Shown one piece after another: positions 33,730 to 42,881 of a stretch of DNA of 64,000 nucleotides. Location of the stretch: the NCBI GenBank assembly GCA_949282255.1, contig CASDPA010000006.1:40025-104024 (forward strand), in the 5' to 3' direction. Source of the DNA: an uncultured Spirochaetales bacterium (GTDB lineage: Bacteria; Spirochaetota; Spirochaetia; Sphaerochaetales; Sphaerochaetaceae). The translations under genes were made by a program, and so were the position numbers. The number at the start of each line of letters is the position of its first letter. Position 1 is the stretch's first letter. Under the pieces are notes generated by a model. The model was not told the DNA's origin. It did not search any database and was given only the letters and a program-made list of their open reading frames with translations.

Positions 33730-35070
33730 ATGTCTGCCAAGAAGAAGGAAAGGATAAGAAAGAGAGTGAAGGTCCGGGATCTGTTCGGACATGAGAAAAG
33801 GGAGCGTCTGCTCTTATCGGCCGGTTTGGGCATTGTTTTCATAGCCCTGATCGGCCTCACTGTCTTTCTTTCCGCCTCATTGCTATCCTTGGCCAGGCTT
33901 GAGATGGAAAATACTGTGGAGAGGGCATTCAACGATGTCATTCTCGCGTTGCAGGATGATGCTGTCCAAATCGGCTCGGTGATGAGCGAGAACGATATAC
34001 TCGGGGTGGGCATATATTCCGGATACGGCAATCTCCTTTATTCGGTGGGATCTGTTTACAGCAGGCTTCCTCTCACGGAATTCCAACATCTCGAGAGGGA
34101 TCCTGTTACCAACTCCGTTACGAATTACAACAGCAGCACCGATACCATGGAGTATATAAGATTCTCGAATCAGGCGGTGATCCCTTCCGGACAGAGCCTG
34201 CTGATGCCTGCCGGTGATTCGTTTGTCAATTTCCCGAACATAATTTATCTTTCCTTTGATGGCAGTGAATACAACAGAAAGGTCATAAGGCTCCGCCTCA
34301 TGTTTTTCTCCGCAATCGCATTGATATTCGCATTCTTGTACATAGTGCTGCGCATTTCAAGCCAAAACAGGAAATACAAGCAGCAGCTGATCAGGCAGGA
34401 AAGCCTTGTGAGCCTTGGACAGGCTGCACGTACGCTGACACATGAGATAAAGAATCCTCTTTCTGCCATCACGTTGCAGCTTGCTCTTCTGAAAAGGAGT
34501 TTGGGAAAAGAGAATCTGGAAGACCTGAAGGTGATTGAGAATGAGACCCAGCGGCTGATACAGCTTACAAACAAGGTGTCGGATTTCCTGCGTAATCCTT
34601 TGGGACAGCCTGAACATGTCGATTTGGCCGAGAGCATACAGAGGCTTTTCCCGTTGTTTGGAAATGATATCAGATGGGTGGGCTCCTCTGTTGACAAGGC
34701 CATGATTTATTTCGATAAGGAAAGGCTGAGGAGTGTTTTTGAGAACATATTGAAAAATGCCATTGAAGCCTGTGAAGGAGGTAAGGTCGATGTGGAGGTG
34801 GAGATAACCCGTTCCAAACGTGGCCGGTTCCACGTTTTTGTACGCGACAGGGGCTGTGGGATCAAAGCAGAGGATGAAAAGAAGATATTCGATCCGTTTT
34901 TTACTACGAAGATACATGGATCGGGTATAGGATTGTCCATCACCCGGCAGTTTTTGGCCGCAGGAGGAGGGGAACTCTATTTTAAAAAACGCGACGGCGG
35001 AGGTACGATTGTGGAGGTCATAATACCTGAGGCCGTGCCTGGAGAGGATTATGAAGATACTGGTTTGTGA
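33730..35070 (+). CDS. Sensor histidine kinase
   Basis: A 446-residue membrane kinase. TM1 is at about residues 33-56 and TM2 at about 198-216, enclosing an extracytoplasmic sensor of about 140 residues. The phosphoacceptor is H238 in LTHEIKNPLSAITLQ. The ATPase part shows the N box (ENILKNAIEAC), G1 (DRGCGI), F box (FDPFFTTK) and G2 (GSGIGLSI). It lies 3 bases after the MacB permease and overlaps its cognate response regulator by 20 bases. It probably senses an envelope or export-related signal. Confidence 0.92.
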   Translation: MSAKKKERIRKRVKVRDLFGHEKRERLLLSAGLGIVFIALIGLTVFLSASLLSLARLEMENTVERAFNDVILALQDDAVQIGSVMSENDILGVGIYSGYGNLLYSVGSVYSRLPLTEFQHLERDPVTNSVTNYNSSTDTMEYIRFSNQAVIPSGQSLLMPAGDSFVNFPNIIYLSFDGSEYNRKVIRLRLMFFSAIALIFAFLYIVLRISSQNRKYKQQLIRQESLVSLGQAARTLTHEIKNPLSAITLQLALLKRSLGKENLEDLKVIENETQRLIQLTNKVSDFLRNPLGQPEHVDLAESIQRLFPLFGNDIRWVGSSVDKAMIYFDKERLRSVFENILKNAIEACEGGKVDVEVEITRSKRGRFHVFVRDRGCGIKAEDEKKIFDPFFTTKIHGSGIGLSITRQFLAAGGGELYFKKRDGGGTIVEVIIPEAVPGEDYEDTGL

Positions 35071-36394
35071 TGATGAAGAGAATATCCGCAATCTTTTGAA
35101 AAGATTTTTCTCCCTTGACGGGATAGAGTGTGATACGGCTGAAAACGGGCTGAGTGCGCAGAGGATTCTTAGGGAAAGCCATTTTGATGCGATGGTGGTG
35201 GATCTGCGTATGCCAGGGCTGGACGGGCTTGAGCTTATCAGATGGCTCAGAAGGGAAGGCTTCAGAATGCCTGTTGTCATGATAAGTGCCCATGGGGATA
35301 TCGCCGATGCCGTGACCGCACTTAAGGAAGGTGCGCAGGATTATATCGTCAAACCGTTTGATCCTGAGGAGCTTACAATCAGGATCAAACAGCTGGTTGA
35401 GGTGAGAAATCTCAAGGATCTGGTTGAATCGGAAAGTTCCAGAAGCAGCGAGCTGATAGGAGAGAGTGCCGGAATGCTCAAGATCAAGGAGATAATCACA
35501 AAGATTTCCCCGTCTCAAGCGACGGTGCTGATAACAGGTGAAAGTGGTACAGGTAAGGAGGTCGTTGCAAGGGAAATCCATAAGTCCAGCCCCCAGAAGG
35601 ATGGTCCTTTTGTGCCTATAAATATAGGCGGAGTTCCGGAAAATCTCCTTGAGAGCGAACTTTTCGGGTATGAGAAGGGAGCATTCACAGGAGCAGGGAG
35701 CAGAAAGACCGGTCTGTTTGAGCTCGCCTCGGGCGGAACGCTGTTTTTGGATGAGATAGGCGATATGCCATTGTCCCTCCAGGTTAAAATACTGCGGGTG
35801 CTCCAGGAAAAGAAAATAACCCGTCTCGGAGGTACTGAGCAGATGCCGATCAACGCAAGGATCATTGCAGCAACCAACAAGGACCTTGAGGAGATGGTGA
35901 GAAACGGAAAATTCCGGGAAGACCTGTTTTATCGCCTTAATGTGGTCAGGATACGTATTCCTGCTCTGCGTGAAAGAAGTGAGGATATACCGTTGCTTGC
36001 CGCATACATAATAAAGAACCTGAATAGGGAGATGGGCGGGAAGATAACCGGATTTACCACTGAGGCCATAGAGGCTTTGAAGAAACATGATTTTTATGGT
36101 AATGTCCGGGAACTCGAAAATATCCTTGAGCGTGCCTGTATCTTCTCCGACAGCGATGTGATCGATGCCGGAGATCTGGATCTCAGGAGTTCCGTGTATA
36201 AAGCCGGTATGAAACAGACTGCAGAAATGCAGGAACCGGCGTCTGAGGCGAGATCGCTCAGGGATATGGAAAAGGAAGCCATCATCTGTGCATTGCACCG
36301 ATGGGAAGGAAACCGTACAAAGGCCGCAGAGGAGCTTGGAATTTCCAGACGCACCCTTATTTCGAAGATAAGCGAATATTCGATAGGTCTTTGA
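35051..36394 (+). CDS. NtrC-family sigma-54-dependent response regulator
   Basis: A 447-residue protein with three domains: receiver (phospho-site D51 in VVDLRMPG), AAA+ (about residues 140-365: Walker A GESGTGKE, the sigma-54 contact loop GAFTGA, Walker B TLFLDEIGD) and a Fis-type HTH at the C-terminus (NRTKAAEELGISRRTLISKISEY). It activates RpoN promoters when phosphorylated by the kinase encoded just upstream. I found no TGGCAY-N5-TTGCW promoter before the tolC-like gene, so its targets may be elsewhere. Confidence 0.93.
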   Translation: MKILVCDDEENIRNLLKRFFSLDGIECDTAENGLSAQRILRESHFDAMVVDLRMPGLDGLELIRWLRREGFRMPVVMISAHGDIADAVTALKEGAQDYIVKPFDPEELTIRIKQLVEVRNLKDLVESESSRSSELIGESAGMLKIKEIITKISPSQATVLITGESGTGKEVVAREIHKSSPQKDGPFVPINIGGVPENLLESELFGYEKGAFTGAGSRKTGLFELASGGTLFLDEIGDMPLSLQVKILRVLQEKKITRLGGTEQMPINARIIAATNKDLEEMVRNGKFREDLFYRLNVVRIRIPALRERSEDIPLLAAYIIKNLNREMGGKITGFTTEAIEALKKHDFYGNVRELENILERACIFSDSDVIDAGDLDLRSSVYKAGMKQTAEMQEPASEARSLRDMEKEAIICALHRWEGNRTKAAEELGISRRTLISKISEYSIGL

Positions 36395-36497
36395 AAAGGA
36401 TATATAAAACCGATTAATAGATTGTATTTTGATTTTCTGCCTTAACCTTTCATGTTCTAATTTCTTTATATAACAGTTAGGGAAAGGAAAGTTTTTG

Positions 36498-36525
36498 TTG
36501 ATATATATCAAACGTTTGATATAAT
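36498..36525 (+). promoter_or_regulatory. Promoter fully overlapped by a 20-bp LacI-type palindrome
   Basis: TTGATA (36498-36503), a 16-base spacer, and TATAAT (36520-36525). The perfect palindrome TATATCAAACGTTTGATATA (36504-36523) fills the spacer and enters the -10, so a bound repressor would block RNA polymerase. It drives the metallophosphoesterase gene. Confidence 0.75.
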
Positions 36526-36548
36526 ATCCATATTATACGGGGTCTTTT

Positions 36549-37295
36549 ATGAAAATATTGCTCATCTCCGACATCCACAGCAACAAGGAAGCCCTGGATG
36601 CCGTTCTTGCAACCGAGGCGGGGTTCGACCTGTTGGTCTGCGCGGGGGATCTTGTCGACTACGGCACGAATCCTTCGTATGTTGTGGATTATTTCAAAAA
36701 CAGCACAAAGCCCACTGTACTTGTGCATGGAAACCATGATACCCATCTTGTGGAATGCTACAATACAAACGAGTACCTTAAAGTATCCGGAAAAAGCTAT
36801 AAGTGGATACATCATAATTGCGAGCGGCTAGACAGGCCTCGTGTAGACTATATCGCGTCGCTTCCAACCCATCTTGTATTTTCTGCTGATGGCTGGGATT
36901 ACCTGATTCAACACCAGTATGATCAAGCATACGGGGTGATAGAAAGCCGATATCAGTTTGACCTTTATTGGAATGAGCATGCGCATACCCAGGGAAATAA
37001 GCGCAGGATGATCTTCGGACATTCCCACCGCCAATGCCGTCATATACTCTGGCAGGGGATGGAATGGCTGAACCCCGGAAGCATTTCCTACAGACGTCCG
37101 GACGATCCTGATAAGAGTGCGAACTATATGGTGATAAGCGATGGGGACGTGGAGTTCAAAAGTCTTTATTATGACAGAAGCGTGCAGCTGGCAGAAGCTG
37201 AAGCGTTTAAAAAATCCGGACAGATGATGGATACCGAGATTCAGGATTTCATGTTCTTCTTTGGAAATGCCAGAACCTCCAGAGATCCGCTATGA
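36549..37295 (+). CDS. Metallophosphoesterase (YfcE/MJ0936-like)
   Basis: A 248-residue calcineurin-like phosphoesterase. The metal-binding motifs are in order: SDIHSNKEAL, CAGDLVDYG, VHGNHDTH and FGHSHRQC, so the binuclear site looks complete. Usual targets are small phosphodiesters or phosphomonoesters; no signal peptide. Transcription starts from a promoter buried in a LacI-type operator that resembles those of the sugar ABC operon downstream, amylosucrase and lacI, so it seems to belong to the same regulon, which would be unusual for this family. The substrate is unknown. Confidence 0.87.
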   Translation: MKILLISDIHSNKEALDAVLATEAGFDLLVCAGDLVDYGTNPSYVVDYFKNSTKPTVLVHGNHDTHLVECYNTNEYLKVSGKSYKWIHHNCERLDRPRVDYIASLPTHLVFSADGWDYLIQHQYDQAYGVIESRYQFDLYWNEHAHTQGNKRRMIFGHSHRQCRHILWQGMEWLNPGSISYRRPDDPDKSANYMVISDGDVEFKSLYYDRSVQLAEAEAFKKSGQMMDTEIQDFMFFFGNARTSRDPL

Positions 37296-37310
37296 TATGA
37301 AACAAAAATG

Positions 37311-37326
37311 TAACAAACGTTTGATA
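37311..37326. promoter_or_regulatory. LacI-type operator upstream of the sugar ABC operon
   Basis: TAACAAACGTTTGATA, palindromic around CG at 37318/37319, one mismatch; just upstream of the -35 box. Confidence 0.6.
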
Positions 37327-37334
37327 TATTTTTC

Positions 37335-37362
37335 TTGACAATCAGCAGACGTGGTTTATACT
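37335..37362 (+). promoter_or_regulatory. Promoter of the sugar ABC operon
   Basis: TTGACA (37335-37340), a 16-base spacer, and TATACT (37357-37362). It is flanked by two operator-like palindromes. Confidence 0.7.
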
Positions 37363-37403
37363 TGAATATGAAGTAGCTGAAAGGGTGTTTTTTTCGAACA
37401 TTA

Positions 37404-37421
37404 TGTTAAGCGCTTAATATA
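37404..37421. promoter_or_regulatory. LacI-type operator downstream of the promoter
   Basis: TTAAGCGCTTAA (37406-37417) is a perfect palindrome between the promoter and the ribosome-binding site, positioned to block elongation; with the site at 37311 it could form a loop. Confidence 0.65.
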
Positions 37422-37436
37422 CAGAAGGAGAGATAT

Positions 37437-38717
37437 ATGAAAAAGATTTGTGTATTGCTACTCGTTACACTGATTGCACTCGTTCCTGTCCTTGCAAACG
37501 GATCAAAGGAAGAGGCTGAGGCCGCGCCTTCCAGTATCAAGGTCTGGGTGAGCAGCGGATCCGAAGATGGCGTTTATAAGCAGGTTTTCGATAATCTTGA
37601 GAAATCTGTCGGCATAACCATCGTGGATGAGTATTATCCGAAAGACGAGCTTGATTCCAAGCTTCAGGTTGCACCACTGGTGGGAGATACTCCTGATTTG
37701 GTTGTTGCCGATTACCTGATGATCCCCGCTTATTATGAAGCAGGGCTTATCAATCCTGTGGAATCTTATATGTCCGACGAACTTAAGGCAGACCTCATCC
37801 CGTCGGTTGAGGTTGAGACCACATATGCTGGACACACTGTATCAATGGCTCAGTTCGACGCTGGAATGGGACTCTGGGCAAATAAGTCGATGCTCGAAGA
37901 TGCCGGTATAAGGATCCCGACAACATATTCCGATGCATGGACGAAGGCCGAGTTCGAGGATGCTCTCAAGAAGCTTAAGGCAAATGGTGTTGAGTATCCG
38001 CTTTATATCAGGCAGAACAAGCCTGCTTCCCTTTATTTCCAGTACATGCCTTTCCTCGCATCTTTCGGAGGCGAATATCTTGATGAGGATACGATGCTCA
38101 CTGACGGGGCCCTTAACAGCGAGGGAACCATCAAAGCTTTCGATTATCTTTCCTGGATGGTCAACGAAGGTTATATCAATGGCAAATGCGATTACGAAAA
38201 CGGTTTCTATGAGAGAAAGGAGAGCGCATTGGCCCTTCTGGGACACTGGAAGTATACGGACCATGTCAATTTCCTTGGCGATGATGCAATAATCATCCCG
38301 TGCCCGGATTTTGGAAACGGTATCTTCACATGTTCCGGTTCCACAGTATGGGCCATGACGACTGCTGCAGTTGAAAACGGTGTGGATGATATCGTTTACC
38401 AGATCATGGAAGGAGCCCTTTCTCCTGAGAATATCCTGATTGTCACCAATTTCAACGGAGCAATTCCATCGAGGAAGTCTGTAATGGATCAGGTACCCGA
38501 ACTTCAGGAGGGTGGGAGGCTCTATCTGTATAGGGAGCAGCTCGAAGCCGGTATCTCGGTTCTCAGACCGCTTACACCTGCGCATATGACAATCTACAAC
38601 ACAATGCAGTCCGTATATGCGGATATCATCGGAGGGGCCGATCCTGCATCCACGCTTGAGAAGGCATCCAAGAGCATTGATGAGGTCATAGTTGAAAACG
38701 GTTGGAATAATATCTGA
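37437..38717 (+). CDS. Sugar ABC transporter substrate-binding protein (probable sucrose/alpha-glucoside)
   Basis: A 426-residue family 1 solute-binding protein. The signal peptide (residues 1-21) ends PVLANGSKEE, typical of spirochaete binding proteins without a lipobox. The mature part starts IKVWVSSGSEDGVYKQVF. First gene of an ABC operon with two permeases; AGAAGGAGAG precedes the ATG. Operators shared with amylosucrase and lacI-fructokinase suggest sucrose, which is an inference from regulation and not from the binding site. Confidence 0.87.
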   Translation: MKKICVLLLVTLIALVPVLANGSKEEAEAAPSSIKVWVSSGSEDGVYKQVFDNLEKSVGITIVDEYYPKDELDSKLQVAPLVGDTPDLVVADYLMIPAYYEAGLINPVESYMSDELKADLIPSVEVETTYAGHTVSMAQFDAGMGLWANKSMLEDAGIRIPTTYSDAWTKAEFEDALKKLKANGVEYPLYIRQNKPASLYFQYMPFLASFGGEYLDEDTMLTDGALNSEGTIKAFDYLSWMVNEGYINGKCDYENGFYERKESALALLGHWKYTDHVNFLGDDAIIIPCPDFGNGIFTCSGSTVWAMTTAAVENGVDDIVYQIMEGALSPENILIVTNFNGAIPSRKSVMDQVPELQEGGRLYLYREQLEAGISVLRPLTPAHMTIYNTMQSVYADIIGGADPASTLEKASKSIDEVIVENGWNNI

Positions 38718-38851
38718 TTGCAGATAGCCATGGCAGCAGATGCCGCCATGGCTTTTCCTTCCTTATAGATACCGCACTGTCCGGGGATTTCCTGTTTTTG
38801 ACAGCGGCGGTTGCTGAAAAACCGGCTTTAACGCCGAAATGGGGATACGGT

Positions 38852-39754
38852 ATGAAGCTTCCTTTGAATAACAAAGGTGGATTGCTCCGGGACCAGGCCA
38901 GGACTGCAAGGCTGTTCTGTTTTCCGGCTATGCTCTTCATCACTCTTTTTATAATCATTCCATTTTTGCTGTCGATTTATTATTCCTTCACGAACAAGAT
39001 GCTCGTACCTAGGGTCGGCAGAGATACATCGTTTGTCGGGCTCCAGAACTATTTGAAGGTGTTCACAAACGAGACCACCCGGAGAGCGTTCATCAATACC
39101 GGAGTATATGCATTGATGGTTGTGCCCGCCATAGTGGTTCTCGGGACGATCCTTGCGGTTCTCGTAAACAGGCCGATCAAGAGTGTCAAATATTTCCGTG
39201 CGATATATTTCAGCCCCCAGGTTGTTACGATGACGGTCGTTGCAGTTGTATGGTCATTCATCTTCTCGCCTGGTGACTCGGGGCTGATGAACTCCATACT
39301 CAGGACTTTCGGCATCGCTCCACAGACTTGGCTGCAGGATTCGAAATGGGCTTTGTTCTGTATTGCGGTGATGTACATTTGGCAGAGTCTGGGACTTGAG
39401 ATGGTCATCATACTCGGTGGTCTGCAATATATCTCGGGAGAGCTTTATGAGGCTTGCGACCTGGACGGCTGCGGGCCGATACAGAGATTCTTCTACATCA
39501 CAGTTCCTCTTTTGAAGAACACGATGGTGTATGTCTTGCTCTCGGTCACGATCAATACGCTCAAGCTGTTTACTCAGGTATATGTGCTCACAAACGGAGG
39601 TCCTCAGGATTCGACCGTATCAGTCGTATACCAGCTTTATAAAGTTGGCTTCATGAACAACCAGCAGGGATATTCATCAGCTATAGCCGTGGTATTCTTC
39701 ATAATTGTATTGGGGATTTCGCTTTTGCAGAATTATTTGCTGAGGGATAAGTGA
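38852..39754 (+). CDS. Sugar ABC transporter permease (MalF/UgpA-like)
   Basis: A 300-residue permease with six hydrophobic segments; the EAA loop is SGELYEACDLDGCGPIQRF. I place the start at ATG 38852 (MKLPLNNKGGLL); a TTG at 38798 would add 18 residues, and both have only a weak GGGGAT upstream. It lies 134 bases after the binding protein and is followed after one base by the second permease. No ATPase gene is nearby. Confidence 0.85.
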   Translation: MKLPLNNKGGLLRDQARTARLFCFPAMLFITLFIIIPFLLSIYYSFTNKMLVPRVGRDTSFVGLQNYLKVFTNETTRRAFINTGVYALMVVPAIVVLGTILAVLVNRPIKSVKYFRAIYFSPQVVTMTVVAVVWSFIFSPGDSGLMNSILRTFGIAPQTWLQDSKWALFCIAVMYIWQSLGLEMVIILGGLQYISGELYEACDLDGCGPIQRFFYITVPLLKNTMVYVLLSVTINTLKLFTQVYVLTNGGPQDSTVSVVYQLYKVGFMNNQQGYSSAIAVVFFIIVLGISLLQNYLLRDK

Positions 39755-39755
39755 T

Positions 39756-40601
39756 ATGCAGGTAGTAAGAAATCGCAGGGTTGTATATTCGTTATATATT
39801 CTTCTATATGTGCTCATCGCATGTCTTTTCATTTTGCCCATGGTCTATATGTTCGTGTCTTCATTCAAGACCGACAGCCAGATTGTGAGCGATACGTCTA
39901 CGATAAGGGCCTTTCTCCCTACTGGGGATCTGAGTCTGGATAACTATGTCAGCGTCATAAAAGAGGTCAAGTTCTTCAGATTTTTCAAGAATTCGGCCTT
40001 GACTGCGATGATAAACGTATCTTTGGCGACGATCATAAATGGTATGATAGGCTACGCGCTTGGCCAGCTGGAATTCAAGGGCAAGAGGATGCTGATCTCC
40101 TTGATGATCGCACTTGCCATCGTTCCGACAGAGGCGGTGATACTCAACAGGTTCATAGTTGCCAACAAGCTTGGAATGATCAATACGATATGGGGGCTTG
40201 CGTTGCCAAACGTCGGCTATCCGATGTTCATCTTCCTTTATTACAACCATTTTAAAGGCATGCCGAAGGAATTGGTGGAAGCGGCGGTTGTCGATGGGCA
40301 GAGGTACAGCGGCGTGTTCTGGAAGATCATGCTTCCACTGTCAAAACCGATCATATCGACAGTGGCCATCATGGAATTCATAAGGATATGGGGTGATCTT
40401 CTCTGGCCTACGCTCGTCACAAGGGACGAGACCTACCGGACTCTTCCTCTCGCGCTCAGGGCGCTTTCTACGGACGTATACATATTCTGGGGGCAGATAT
40501 TCGCGTTCTCGACACTGATGACGCTTCCGATACTCATTGTTTTCATATTGTTCCAGAAGCAGTTTATTGAATCGATAGCGATGACTGGCATAAAAGGCTG
40601 A
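39756..40601 (+). CDS. Sugar ABC transporter permease (MalG/UgpE-like)
   Basis: A 281-residue permease with six membrane segments; the EAA loop is MPKELVEAAVVDGQRYSGVF. It is the partner of the permease encoded one base upstream and the last gene of this operon, which ends at a long hairpin terminator. Confidence 0.88.
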   Translation: MQVVRNRRVVYSLYILLYVLIACLFILPMVYMFVSSFKTDSQIVSDTSTIRAFLPTGDLSLDNYVSVIKEVKFFRFFKNSALTAMINVSLATIINGMIGYALGQLEFKGKRMLISLMIALAIVPTEAVILNRFIVANKLGMINTIWGLALPNVGYPMFIFLYYNHFKGMPKELVEAAVVDGQRYSGVFWKIMLPLSKPIISTVAIMEFIRIWGDLLWPTLVTRDETYRTLPLALRALSTDVYIFWGQIFAFSTLMTLPILIVFILFQKQFIESIAMTGIKG

Positions 40602-40626
40602 TCATCGGATCGTCCTTTTTAGGTAT

Positions 40627-40681
40627 GGAGGCAAGTGGAACCATATATTTCAAACGGTTCTGTCCTGCCTCCGTTTTTTTT
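40627..40681 (+). terminator. Terminator of the sugar ABC operon
   Basis: GGAGGCA (40627-40633) pairs with TGCCTCC (40666-40672); an inner GGAACC/GGTTCT pairing extends it, and eight T follow. Confidence 0.75.
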
Positions 40682-40697
40682 ATAATAAAATGGTCGG

Positions 40698-40721
40698 AAA
40701 AAGCCTGCCATCGGGGCAGGC
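40698..40721 (-). terminator. Terminator of the amylosucrase gene
   Basis: On the minus strand GCCTGCC pairs with GGCAGGC across 5 bases, then five T (40698-40702). Confidence 0.8.
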
Positions 40722-40765
40722 ATCCGTGAATTATATTTTCAAGTGCAACAGTAAAAGGGTGTGAG

Positions 40766-42601
40766 TTATTCCCAATAGCCTTCTAGGACCATGCAACCGT
40801 AACCTTCTATTATGAATGGTCTTCCCGGTTCGAACTTCCTCTTTGAAAGCATATCCGTATAATACCCGGTGAAGTAGTTGAAGGCCACACTTTCCGGATC
40901 AGGGGAGTAGTTGAACAGGCATAAGAGCACTTTTGATCCTTTTTTCCTTCTTAGTGCGAATACGTGCCTGTTGCCGCTGTCCCAGGTACTGACCTCGGCA
41001 TCGGCGCAAAACAGCTCATTGCCGGCCCTTATTTTGTAAAGCTGTTCGAGTATTCCGTACAGCCTGTTTTCAAGTGTTCCTTCCTTTTTTATCCTTTGAG
41101 CCTTTTTCCAGTCGAACTTCGATCTGTGCAGGTATCTTGAATCGTCTTTTTTGAGCTCGTCTTCTTTATATGAATAATCATTGAGCTGTCCGATCTCGTC
41201 GCCGCTGTTGAGCAGCGGAAAGCCGCGCAGGAAGAATGCAGTTGCATAGATGAGCCTATAGCGCGCGACTGCAGCTTCAAGCTCATCCTCATCTTTATCC
41301 TTAAGCGCTTTTTCGATGCCGCACAGCGAAGCGGTCGTGCCGCAGCTTCTTGCGTCGAGCGTCTTCGGATCGTAGTTGTACAGCTCTCCCCGTGAGAACG
41401 AACCTGGGAACCGACCCTGGTAGAATTCGTATTGGAATATCTTGTGTTTAAGAGGATCGGCACCGATCAAGGGCTCCTTCTGCTCATCAAAGCCCCAGCC
41501 GATATCATCATGACATCTGAGATAGTTTACAAAATTAGCGTTTTGCCCGAGGCTCAGCAGATCCACTGTCTGATACTCCAGCAGCCGCACATCCCTGCTT
41601 GAAAGGGCACCCCAGATGTTGACCATGGAAGCCACCCCATATAGAAGGTGGCACTCCGGCTTGTCTTTTGTTCCAAAATATGCAGCGAGCTCCTTCGGGG
41701 CCATTACAACCTCGCCTTTGAGGATGACAGCCGGACATACTATCTCAAGAATCATTCTGATCATTCTCACGATCGTGTGCACCTGCTTGAGGTTGCGGCA
41801 ATTCGTGCCGATTTCCTTCCAAATGTAAGGAACCGCATCAAGACGGAATATTTCGATGCCCTGATTTGCCCAAAGCAGCATCGAAAACACCATGTCGTTG
41901 AATACTGCTGGGTTCTTGTAGTTAAGATCCCACTGTGTGGGATAAAAAGAGGTGAAAACCCATTTCCCCATCTTCGGAGAATACGTGAAGTTGCCAGGAG
42001 CTGATTCCGGAAATACCTCCGGACAGGTCTTTTCGTATTCGTCCGGTATTGTCCGGTCTGGAAAGCATAGGTATCGGTTTTGGTAGGAAGGATCCCCGTT
42101 TATAGCCTTCTGGGCCCATTCGTGCTCGCTGGATGTATGGTTCATGACCATGTCCATACAAAGGCTGATTCCGTTTTTTCTGAGCTCGTCTGCAAGATCT
42201 TCAAGATCCTTGTTGCTTCCGAACTTCGGGTCGACCGTATTGAAATCGCTTACCGCAAATCCTCCGTCATTGTTTTCCTTCGGAGTTTTTAAAAACGGCA
42301 TCAGATGCAGGTAGGTGATGTGCAGGTCTTTGAGGTAGGCGACCTTGTCCTTCAGTTTTTTGAAGGTCCCCGCAAAGAGCTCGGTGTACATGGTCATCCC
42401 AAGCATATTTCCCTCTAAATACCAGCTGCTGTCCGAAAGCCTCTTTTCATCAAGAGCCTTCAGCTCTTCCTTTCTTTTGTTAAAGTGATCCTCCATCCCT
42501 TTTTCCAGGGCATCAAGCATATCCCTGTCATCGTATAATTCCATATATAGCCATTCGAGTTCGTCCCTGTGACGCAAAAATCTCGAGTTAAACGTGTCCA
42601 T
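40766..42601 (-). CDS. Amylosucrase-like GH13 enzyme (cytoplasmic)
   Basis: A 611-residue protein close in length and layout to amylosucrase (GH13 subfamily 4), which converts sucrose to alpha-1,4-glucan plus fructose. The N-terminal helical FNSRFLRHRDELEWLYMEL is characteristic. Catalytic residues are visible: the nucleophile Asp in IFRLDAVPYIWKEIGTNC, the acid/base Glu in VILKGEVVMAP, and the transition-state Asp in LRCHDDIGWGF. There is no signal peptide, so sucrose must be imported. GGAGG precedes the ATG. Its promoter carries a LacI-type operator almost identical to the one before lacI-fructokinase. A sucrose hydrolase or phosphorylase of the same family is the main alternative. Confidence 0.87.
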   Translation of the reverse strand: MDTFNSRFLRHRDELEWLYMELYDDRDMLDALEKGMEDHFNKRKEELKALDEKRLSDSSWYLEGNMLGMTMYTELFAGTFKKLKDKVAYLKDLHITYLHLMPFLKTPKENNDGGFAVSDFNTVDPKFGSNKDLEDLADELRKNGISLCMDMVMNHTSSEHEWAQKAINGDPSYQNRYLCFPDRTIPDEYEKTCPEVFPESAPGNFTYSPKMGKWVFTSFYPTQWDLNYKNPAVFNDMVFSMLLWANQGIEIFRLDAVPYIWKEIGTNCRNLKQVHTIVRMIRMILEIVCPAVILKGEVVMAPKELAAYFGTKDKPECHLLYGVASMVNIWGALSSRDVRLLEYQTVDLLSLGQNANFVNYLRCHDDIGWGFDEQKEPLIGADPLKHKIFQYEFYQGRFPGSFSRGELYNYDPKTLDARSCGTTASLCGIEKALKDKDEDELEAAVARYRLIYATAFFLRGFPLLNSGDEIGQLNDYSYKEDELKKDDSRYLHRSKFDWKKAQRIKKEGTLENRLYGILEQLYKIRAGNELFCADAEVSTWDSGNRHVFALRRKKGSKVLLCLFNYSPDPESVAFNYFTGYYTDMLSKRKFEPGRPFIIEGYGCMVLEGYWE

Positions 42602-42625
42602 CAGACCCTCCGAAAGGTAATACTT

Positions 42626-42644
42626 TATATCAACCGCTTAACAT
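42626..42644. promoter_or_regulatory. LacI-type operator of the amylosucrase gene
   Basis: ATATCAACCGCTTAACATA, one base different from the site before lacI (48849-48867). It lies just downstream of the -10 box of the minus-strand promoter. Confidence 0.7.
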
Positions 42645-42645
42645 A

Positions 42646-42674
42646 AGAATATACCCGCCTCCTACTTCTTGCAA
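42646..42674 (-). promoter_or_regulatory. Amylosucrase promoter
   Basis: On the minus strand TTGCAA (42669-42674), a 17-base spacer, and TATTCT (42646-42651). Confidence 0.5.
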
Positions 42675-42816
42675 GTAAAATCTTGCCGTATACAGGTCTT
42701 TTAGGGCCGCAATGAGATGCTGATGGAAGATGCTGTATGCTATGCGGTTTCAGATTCTTTTATTTAATATTTCTTTTTCTGTATGAAATTGACTTTGCAA
42801 AGCAAATCGGGTTTGC

Positions 42817-42858
42817 GTTGTAATTGCAACATATTTTTGGTCTTTAATCTGATATAGT
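42817..42858 (+). promoter_or_regulatory. Crp/Fnr-type palindrome and -10 box of the NitT/TauT-like operon
   Basis: GTTGTAATTGCAAC (42817-42830) and TATAGT (42853-42858). The predicted +1 is 42865, which places the palindrome centre at -41.5. There is no good -35 box, as expected for an activator-dependent promoter. Confidence 0.6.
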
Positions 42859-42881
42859 CATCCAAGTGGAGGATGATGAAA

